Source: Plectrocnemia conspersa
Taxonomy: Eukaryota > Arthropoda > Insecta > Trichoptera > Polycentropodidae
Direction of reading: 5' to 3'
Assembly: GCA_009617715.1 (NCBI GenBank)
Contig: VTFK01000160.1
Coordinates: 558,001-622,000 of the forward strand
DNA: 64,000 bases
Program-made: the position numbers and the translations under genes
In this document: positions 60,301-64,000 of the stretch, piece after piece
How the letters are laid out: every line of letters begins with the position of its first letter
How positions within the stretch are numbered: position 1 is the first letter of the stretch
The notes under the pieces: generated by a model
Database searches by the model: none
Told to the model about the DNA's origin: nothing
Seen by the model: the letters and a program-made list of their open reading frames with translations, nothing else

Positions 60301-63270
60301 AATATCTCTTGCCCTTATTACATTATAATTTAAAAAAAAAAGAGGTACAAAAGTATAGTATTTTTCTATATAATCTCCATTGAATTAAATACGTAATTTA
60401 CTGTGCTATAATGTGTGTAATAATAAATAATAACCTCTAGGAAAAATCTTATAGCTATTTGCGTAACCACTCATGCATTAAAGATTATCAAAACGTCTTT
60501 ACTCAGAAGTGCAAGTGTGACGACTATTTTAAGCTACTGTTGTACCCAGGCGTTGATTCATACTGCCTCCTGCCAGTCTCTTTTCAAACTACATATTGCA
60601 CTGTGTGTGTGTGTTTTTTTTTAATATTTATCGTACTACCAATTACTAACACTAAACATCGCCTGAGATTAAAATTTAGCACAAACAAATTTGTAATTAG
60701 TTTAATAGGGCTGTTCTTATTTTAAAATATTTGTATACATACATCAAAGGGCGTTATTCTTCAGAATAAAACCATACACAATATCAAAGAATTTTTAATT
60801 TTTCAAGCTTTACAACTATTCATTTTATAAACATTTCTATTGGAGAACAGTAAATGCCGAAAATAATTGTTTTTTCGTGCCCGTTTCACTATGTACATCT
60901 TACCGTGCAACCTTTTAACCGTGTGATTATTTTACCGTGCAACCTTCTTACTGTGTTTAAGTTTTTACCGTGTAGGCAATATTTCATATGATTTATGAAA
61001 TTATGACAAAACGAGTTGGTGCACGTGATCATTCTGAATATTCTCTGCTTCAATTCTCGCCGAATTTCCGGAATGATTGTGTTCATCGACTCTTTTATAT
61101 GATTTCATTAATCACATGAAATATTGCTTAAGTCTTCATGGTAAATGTCCCCACCATAAGATGTCCACAAGGTAAAAAGATCGCACGGTAAAATCTATAG
61201 GTTGAAACAGTTGCAATAAAATGACCATATATATCTTATTTTTTATGGTAAATACTTTGCAAAATTCCTCTGTAAAACTTGCGCTCTTTTTTGCATATGA
61301 ATTTAATTAAGATAAATCATCTCTAGATTTCACATAATTTAAATATGCAGAATAAAAATGTATTGTATAAAATTCATTTTTTTAACTCATTATATTCTTA
61401 TTAAACTTTTAAGATACATATTGTTTTAATTGTTTTACTACTTTTTTTTATATATAAAAAAAAACGCTATAAAAGCAAAATATCTATATCTCTAAAAAAA
61501 ATCTTTTTTTAATTTAATGTCTAACATAAATTAATAAGAATCATTCATAAATCAAAAATAAATGGAGATGTTCGCATTTCTTTATTATTACTTTAACATT
61601 TATTAATTACTTTTTTTTATATTATTTTATTTTCATTGTGTTTTCTACTCTTTTATATTTTTCTTTACTTCAATTTTTGTGCAGGACACATTAGCGTTCA
61701 GCTATTAGGTCCTGTACTTTTTATATAACTAAATAAATTATGTTATTTTAATAACTTGTTTAATGTTAACGCACTGAGTTTTATTTATTTTATGATTATA
61801 TTATGTCGTCGCTGTTCCTTTATCCTATCCTTTCTTGTATTATTATTAACGTTTATTTATTGAAATATTAATATTATATTAACCTTGTATATTATGACTA
61901 ATATAATGTATTCTTTTTTGCTAAATATTCTATATAGTTGCGGAGAAGGTCGTATTATGGCACCCGAAGGTAAAGGTTGCACAGATAAAAATGAATGTTT
62001 GGATCTGCCTTGCCTCAATGGAGGCACGTGCATCAACCAGGATCCTAGGTTGCGATATCGCTGCATTTGCCCCGACGGGTTCTGGGGAGAAAACTGTGAA
62101 CTTGTACAAGAGGGGCAAACCCTCAAGCTTAGTATGGGGGCACTCGCCGCGATCCTAGTCTGCCTACTCATCATACTCAGTGAGCAAATGCTGATTATTA
62201 GCATTCCTCATCACCGTTCGATTTCTAGATCTTATTGTTTAATGTTATTTTATGCATCACTAGGTTGCATTGTTTTTTCCTTATCATTTAAATATGATAA
62301 AATCACTCATTAATGATTCATTGAATGTTCCGGCAAAGCACTTTTTTAAGATCCTTTAGGGATTGATTTTAACGATGCACTTAGTAAATATGCTATCCAT
62401 ATCTATTCTATTATATGTATATAATATATCATACTCCCGTATTTGCATGCTCAATATTATTATTATATTATATATAATCCATCCAAACAAAACTCAGTGC
62501 GGGAACGAGAACGTTGGTAAGTATTATAAAGTTTATATCTTGAAACAGATGTCCAGCTGGCCTCAAAAGCTCCGGTGCTACATGCGTCAATGAAAATGAA
62601 TGCGAATGGTGGCCTTGTAAAAACGGTGGTACTTGCGTAGACATGAACGTCCCCATCCGTTACGAATGCAAATGTCCGCTCGGATTCACCGGACACAATT
62701 GCGAACTCGAGCTGTTAGCCTCGGGAGTAATCACACCGTCTAGAGATTTCCTTATAGCTATTATTCTTTGTCTATTTCTTTTACTAGGTTTGTAAACTTT
62801 ATATTTTATTTTTGCATGTCAGATTAATAATCATAATACATAAAATTGTACTAATCAATGAATGTATATAATGCACTTTAATGGAAATTAGATTAAATGG
62901 TGGTCCATAAGTCGCTATATCAATATTAAAACATTTTTTTCTTTTACATATCAGTCATATAAAAACTAAAATTGTAAAGTGACTTATAGACAATTCATTA
63001 TATACTAAATATATATATGTATTACATTAAATTATGTTGCTATAATAATAATTTATAAATTTATAGTACTGGTACTTGTATTCGTGGTATACAACCGAAG
63101 AAGGGAAGCTCACATAAAATATCCTGGACCTGATGATGATGTACGCGAGAATATCATAAACTATGACGATGAAGGCGGTGGTGAAGATGACATGACAGCT
63201 TTTGATATAACGCCACTTCAAATACCAATCGGCGGACCGCTTCCTGATCATCCACCAACCAAAATTGCAT
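39266..63270 (+). CDS. CadN: Cadherin-N (N-cadherin) gene, 3' part, partial at both ends
   Basis: Overview of the gene; exons are listed separately. CadN is a single-pass classic cadherin of neurons. It mediates Ca2+-dependent homophilic adhesion in axon targeting and synapse formation, and its cytoplasmic tail binds beta-catenin. Six constitutive or alternative coding positions are visible: 39266-39381; 51354-51518 or 54390-54554; 56049-56186; 56266-60063; 61938-62179 or 62549-62787; 63067-63270. Phases agree at every junction (start after 1 base of a codon; 0; 0; 0; 2; 1; leaving with 1 base). The encoded part covers the later cadherin repeats, the non-chordate classic cadherin domain, EGF and laminin-G modules, the membrane span and the proximal tail. 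Missing are the signal peptide and early repeats (left) and the catenin-binding end (right). A 1-base frameshift lies at 56779. Identity as CadN and not a paralogue such as CadN2 rests on the two preserved alternative modules and overall similarity. Confidence 0.95.
42060..42390. other. GC-richer island in the 12-kb intron
   Basis: Compositionally distinct, with two overlapping minus-strand frames (42060-42314 and 42160-42453) that lack known motifs. Candidate regulatory or conserved DNA; no direct evidence of function. Confidence 0.25.
43400..43930. other. GC-rich island in the 12-kb intron
   Basis: The most GC-rich non-coding stretch in the right half, with runs such as CGGCGTCGCCCAGGGCGCC at about 43497-43515. 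A short plus-strand frame at 43698-43889 has no motif. By composition it is the best candidate enhancer within this intron; it could also be an unrecognised non-coding RNA exon. Confidence 0.3.
44480..44690 (+). repeat. Dispersed repeat family R1, copy 4
   Basis: Carries ACATCTGGCATGGACCCACC, TTTTTTATGCAACATTTAAA, TTTCTACAAACTTAATTTTT then an AAAAAAAGACTCGATGAAAA stretch and TTCTCAAGAAATTATCC. The first half matches copies at 5655 and 31925, and the second half matches the copy at 3361, so this copy links the family together. Confidence 0.7.
45661..45676. repeat. (TC)n microsatellite
   Basis: Short run of TC dinucleotides in the intron. Confidence 0.8.
46860..47450. other. GC-richer island in the 12-kb intron
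   Basis: GC-richer than its surroundings. It contains an 83-codon minus-strand open frame (47020-47271) with no recognisable domain, so it is not called as a gene. Candidate regulatory DNA by composition only. Confidence 0.25.
47892..47930. repeat. Perfect short hairpin
   Basis: A perfect 15-bp inverted repeat (TTTAGTCAATCTCTG / CAGAGATTGACTAAA) around the loop ACACATACA. It lies about 250 bp upstream of the Tc1-type remnant but does not match that element's surviving end. It may be the relic of a separate small element. Confidence 0.75.
48150..48692 (+). mobile_element. Tc1-type transposon remnant, left end missing
   Basis: The plus strand at 48348-48389 encodes [14 protein letters not shown], the hallmark W-P-x-x-S-x-D-L-N-P-I-E block near the last catalytic residue of Tc1-family transposases. 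It is followed, after a stop codon in place of W, by A-V-L-K-S-I-V. Further on (about 48495-48550) comes an E-S-M-P-R-R-V-L-x-V-I-K-like block, which in this family lies near the C-terminus. The right end is TTTTGTCACACCCCTG at 48675-48690 followed by TA, consistent with a Tc1 inverted repeat and its TA target. I could not find the matching left repeat. Multiple stops; inactive. Confidence 0.85.
48800..49775 (+). mobile_element. Foldback/MITE-like repeat family R4, copy 2
   Basis: Relative of 24555-25345 in the same orientation. It has the GTCGCAGTGGAAACGCTCGA start, AGTCAAAAATTTGCATTAAA then AGCAATAAAATCG, CTTCTGAGAAGTGATAATTG, GTAAGGATAGCTATCAT, ATTTTGGACTTGACCTGATG and GGGTTTGAACAGTAAATA. 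Here the palindrome has decayed and carries extra sequence between the arms (about 49005-49070). Its tail has several ATATATCTA(C/T)TG(A/G)-type repeats. It begins about 100 bp beyond the end of the Tc1 remnant. Confidence 0.75.
49960..50560. other. GC-richer island upstream of alternative exon 7a
   Basis: A CG-rich block roughly 0.8-1.4 kb before the first alternative exon. Short frames are open on both strands (50071-50310, 50182-50379) without motifs. Its position makes a splicing or enhancer function conceivable, but nothing in the sequence proves it. Confidence 0.25.
51354..51518 (+). CDS. CadN: CadN alternative exon, version A (equivalent to Drosophila exon 7a/7b)
   Basis: 165 nt, 55 codons, phase 0 at both ends. 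It encodes [14 protein letters not shown], then the strand and calcium linker [14 protein letters not shown], then the first strand of the next repeat, ending K-R-V-L-Q. The donor is CAG|GTCCAC, far from the insect consensus GTRAGT. The acceptor (GTGTGGAACAG) has no good pyrimidine tract. It aligns codon for codon with the exon at 54390-54554, so the two replace each other in the protein and are mutually exclusive by reading-frame logic and by homology with Drosophila CadN. The linker is canonical (D-N-P-P), unlike version B (D-M-P-P). Confidence 0.95.
51930..52230. other. GC-rich island between the alternative exons
   Basis: A 300-bp block of GC-rich sequence with CG dinucleotides beginning 0.4 kb after version A. 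A 97-codon frame (51935-52228) has no motif. Its position between two mutually exclusive exons makes it a candidate splicing regulatory or enhancer element. Confidence 0.3.
52600..53800. repeat. Very AT-rich block with degenerate internal repeats
   Basis: A segment resembling TTATGATATWGAGWTTATATTTC recurs three times (about 52640, 53080 and 53610). Each is followed at variable distance by (C)GTGAGCTTTTGTT-like or GTGATCTATATTAG-like sequence. The spacing is irregular (about 440 and 530 bp), so this is either an old, decayed tandem array or low-complexity drift. Confidence 0.4.
54390..54554 (+). CDS. CadN: CadN alternative exon, version B (equivalent to Drosophila exon 7a/7b)
   Basis: 165 nt, phase 0 at both ends, exactly the length of version A. 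It encodes [16 protein letters not shown], then [15 protein letters not shown], then [13 protein letters not shown], ending Y-S-L-M-K. The upstream half (strands of the repeat) is close to version A; the downstream third (first strand of the next repeat) is almost unrelated. Selection therefore changes the start of the following cadherin repeat as well as one linker residue (N to M). The donor is AAG|GTCCTT, again with the unusual GTCC. The acceptor GTTACGTCAG has a poor pyrimidine tract. An upstream methionine in the same frame belongs to intron sequence. Confidence 0.95.
54555..56048 (+). other. CadN: CadN intron after alternative exon 7B
   Basis: 1494 nt, ending ATTTATAG at 56041-56048. 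Starts with a long T-rich stretch and a CACACACAC run (54596-54604). A short segment at 54760-54960 is GC-richer with an open frame of no known type. Nothing else recognised. Confidence 0.9.
56049..56186 (+). CDS. CadN: CadN exon following the alternative pair
   Basis: 138 nt, 46 codons, phase 0 at both ends (AG at 56047-56048; AAG|GTATGA at 56187). Encodes [20 protein letters not shown] then [25 protein letters not shown]. The A-T-D-x-D start and the F-x-I-N-x-x-T-G-x-I pattern are standard cadherin-repeat elements with Ca2+-binding acidic residues. It joins both alternative exons in frame. The following intron is short (79 nt, 56187-56265). Confidence 0.97.
56266..60063 (+). CDS. CadN: CadN large exon: cadherin repeats, non-chordate cadherin domain, EGF and laminin-G modules
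   Basis: A 3798-nt exon (acceptor TTTCAG at 56260-56265; donor CAC|GTACGT at 60064, leaving two bases of a codon). In order: end of one cadherin repeat (P-L-D-R-D) with linker D-I-N-D-N-A-P near 56382; further repeats ending at linkers D-I-N-D-M-P-P (56716), D-I-N-D-N-K-P (57074), D-I-N-D-N-P-P (57389) and D-V-N-D-N-K (about 57740); a last, divergent repeat to about 58070; the membrane-proximal domain typical of invertebrate classic cadherins (about 58072-58545, cysteine-rich at its end); EGF-like module (58553-58650); laminin-G (about 58660-59275); EGF-like (59290-59400); second laminin-G (about 59410-59985); and the first part of a third EGF-like module. One extra base at 56779 breaks the frame (see finding). 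Otherwise there are 1,094 uninterrupted codons after it, close to Drosophila CadN. Drosophila splits this region into many exons, including an alternative pair. Confidence 0.97.
56779..56779 (+). other. CadN: Single-base frameshift in the CadN large exon
   Basis: The upstream frame reads E-W-F-T-E-V-D-E-T then TGA (56779-56781). Skipping one base (T at 56779) continues perfectly as [15 protein letters not shown] in the next frame, which is the expected CadN sequence. No intron fits (no room, no GT-AG pair). Most likely a sequencing or assembly insertion. A real mutation would truncate an essential protein. Confidence 0.85.
60064..61937 (+). other. CadN: CadN intron before the alternative transmembrane exons
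   Basis: 1874 nt, GTACGT at 60064 to ATATAG at 61932-61937. It contains an 88-codon frame at 60459-60725 with no motif, the 16-bp-unit foldback element (60900-61191), and from 61260 on very AT-rich DNA. The acceptor used by alternative exon 18A (CTATATAG) is weak. Confidence 0.9.
60900..61191. mobile_element. Foldback element with arrays of 16-bp units in both arms
   Basis: The left arm is a phased array of units starting TTACCGTG or a close variant, at 60900, 60916, 60932, 60948 and 60965 (16, 16, 16 and 17 bp apart). It is followed by GCAATATTTCATATGATTTA from 60976. The right arm, read on the minus strand, is the mirror: units ending at 61191, 61175, 61159 and 61143, each 16 bp, starting TTACCGTG, TTACCTTG, TTATGGTG and TACCATG, followed by GCAATATTTCATGTGATTAA. 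The first 7-8 bases of each unit are kept; the rest varies. The centre (about 61017-61080) is unique. No coding sequence, no clear target duplication. Architecture resembles foldback-type DNA elements with subterminal repeat arrays. Confidence 0.85.
61938..62179 (+). CDS. CadN: CadN alternative exon 18A: EGF module and transmembrane segment
   Basis: 242 nt. Its first base completes the T codon begun at 60062-60063, giving F-E-C-T-C-G-E-G-R-I-M. It finishes the split EGF-like module, adds another ([14 protein letters not shown] ... [12 protein letters not shown]), then [12 protein letters not shown] and most of a membrane helix ([13 protein letters not shown]). It leaves after one base of a codon at CA|GTGAGC (62180); joined to 63067 this gives [10 protein letters not shown]. 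The alternative is 62549-62787. Nearly identical to one of the Drosophila exon-18 variants as I recall it. Confidence 0.95.
62180..62548 (+). other. CadN: Spacer between alternative exons 18A and 18B
   Basis: 369 nt. AT-rich, with a strong consensus donor-like GTAAGT at 62517-62522 only 32 nt before the start of exon 18B, preceded by an acceptor-like CTCAG at 62493-62497. Together these delimit a 19-nt pseudo-exon that would shift the frame. Confidence 0.85.
62549..62787 (+). CDS. CadN: CadN alternative exon 18B: EGF module and transmembrane segment
   Basis: 239 nt, same entry and exit phases as 18A (acceptor GAAACAG to 62548; donor TAG|GTTTGT at 62788). With the large exon it reads [16 protein letters not shown], then an EGF-like module ([14 protein letters not shown] ... 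[12 protein letters not shown]), [15 protein letters not shown] and a membrane helix ([12 protein letters not shown]), continuing V-L-V-L-V-F-V-V. It is one codon shorter than 18A. The juxtamembrane stretch differs completely from 18A (T-P-S-R-D-F versus L-K-L-S-M-G). Replaces 18A; including both would break the frame. Confidence 0.95.
62788..63066 (+). other. CadN: CadN intron before the first cytoplasmic exon
   Basis: 279 nt, GTTTGT to TTTATAG. AT-rich; nothing recognised. Confidence 0.9.
63067..63270 (+). CDS. CadN: CadN exon: end of membrane helix and proximal cytoplasmic tail
   Basis: 204 nt. Its first two bases complete a codon shared with exon 18A (giving I) or 18B (giving V). It encodes L-V-L-V-F-V-V-Y, the stop-transfer basic stretch N-R-R-R-E-A-H-I-K, and the conserved juxtamembrane tail [32 protein letters not shown], ending P-P-T-K-I-A. 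In classic cadherins this region binds p120-catenin, while the beta-catenin site is further on. The donor is a consensus GTAAGT at 63271, leaving one base of a codon. The remaining tail exon(s) are outside the window. Confidence 0.96.
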
Positions 63271-64000
63271 GTAAGTTACTTTTGCATTTCATTATTAGTT
63301 AATGAACAACAACATATTTCTATCCATTGTGACTACTCATTACTTATTTACTTTGAGTGTGAGGCAATCTGCTGTCATAGATGATAGAGTTTGTTCATTA
63401 AAAACATCCTTTATGTTGTTGACGTCCATGTCAAAAAAAAATAGAAGGTATATGAGAAGTACAGTAGATGCTTTATTTAGAGATTATAAGTGTAGATCCT
63501 GGATTGTTTAACAAATATTATAAGTTTGAACATTGTCATATTGAAATAAAACACCTATAATGTCTCATTTACAGAATTGAAACAATATCTCATCTACTGA
63601 TCCATGTCTCATCTGCAATTTTGAGAATATTTCATATACTGTTATTCAACGACTTTTCTTTAAGATACTACTTGGTCAATAAGATTCTTCCGCACAAAGC
63701 TGTTTTGAAATTTTTTTGTAGACTAGTACACTTGTTGAAGTGTCAAACAAACATCATATTTAACTTTCATTGGTCGATGAATTTTAATGGCTTCACTCCT
63801 ACACTACTGTTAAAAAGAATGACATACAAGTAATTTGTGCCTAATTCGTACTGCCACCTGTCAGACACTGTTCGATATATTGTAACAGTAGTGCCAATTT
63901 ACAGGACAACTGTGTGGTGTCTTGACCTTCTATAGCGCTTTTAATTTTTCATATGATTCAACCTCATATATTCCGAAATACATAAGACTATGTCAATAGG
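63271..64000 (+). other. CadN: CadN intron, right end outside window
   Basis: 730 nt seen. Two short plus-strand frames (63302-63511, 63621-63833) lack the catenin-binding sequence expected of the next exon, so the last exon(s) must lie beyond 64000. Nothing else recognised. Confidence 0.85.

Noticed and set aside
60900..61191. Regular 16-bp units considered as a CRISPR array or a minisatellite
   Set aside because: Units are too short, there are no uniform spacers, the arms mirror each other and the host is a eukaryote; foldback structure explains it better.
62498..62516. 19-nt candidate microexon with AG and GTAAGT borders
   Set aside because: It is out of phase with both neighbouring coding exons and only 32 nt from the 18B acceptor, so it cannot be a normal coding exon. 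Kept only as a possible decoy.

Overview
This window is an AT-rich, intron-dominated piece of an animal genome, almost certainly an insect. It holds the 3' two-thirds of one gene on the + strand: the insect classic cadherin Cadherin-N (CadN, the N-cadherin of neurons). The call rests on spliced exons that give cadherin repeats with Ca2+-binding D-x-N-D-N linkers, the membrane-proximal domain of non-chordate classic cadherins, EGF and laminin-G modules, a transmembrane segment, and the start of a conserved cytoplasmic tail. The protein closely resembles what I recall of Drosophila CadN. I cannot name the order or species.

Layout. Bases 1-39265 contain no exon I can support. They are probably one very long CadN intron, with the exons for the N-terminal cadherin repeats lying left of the window. 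The interval holds degenerate interspersed repeats, a hAT-type element with 8-bp target-site duplications, a Helitron helicase remnant, a foldback element and several GC-richer islands that could be regulatory. Coding exons are at 39266-39381, 51354-51518 or 54390-54554 (alternatives), 56049-56186, 56266-60063 (one 3.8-kb exon with a 1-base frameshift at 56779), 61938-62179 or 62549-62787 (alternatives), and 63067-63270. The final catenin-binding exon(s) lie right of the window.

Two choices of exon are built into the gene. The first pair (equal length, 165 nt each, phase 0 at both ends) swaps the end of one cadherin repeat and its calcium linker. The second pair (242 and 239 nt, same phases) swaps the last EGF module and most of the transmembrane segment. 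They correspond to two of the three alternative modules known from Drosophila CadN (7a/7b and 18a/18b). The third Drosophila module (exon 13) has no visible alternative here; its sequence is presumably part of the single large exon.

The most unusual non-coding structure is a roughly 300-bp foldback at 60900-61191, in the intron just before the alternative membrane-spanning exons. Each arm carries an array of 16-bp units starting TTACCGTG or a variant of it. No CRISPR, rRNA or credible tRNA was found. No second protein-coding host gene was found; the other open frames are short and are explained by repeats, antisense shadows or chance.
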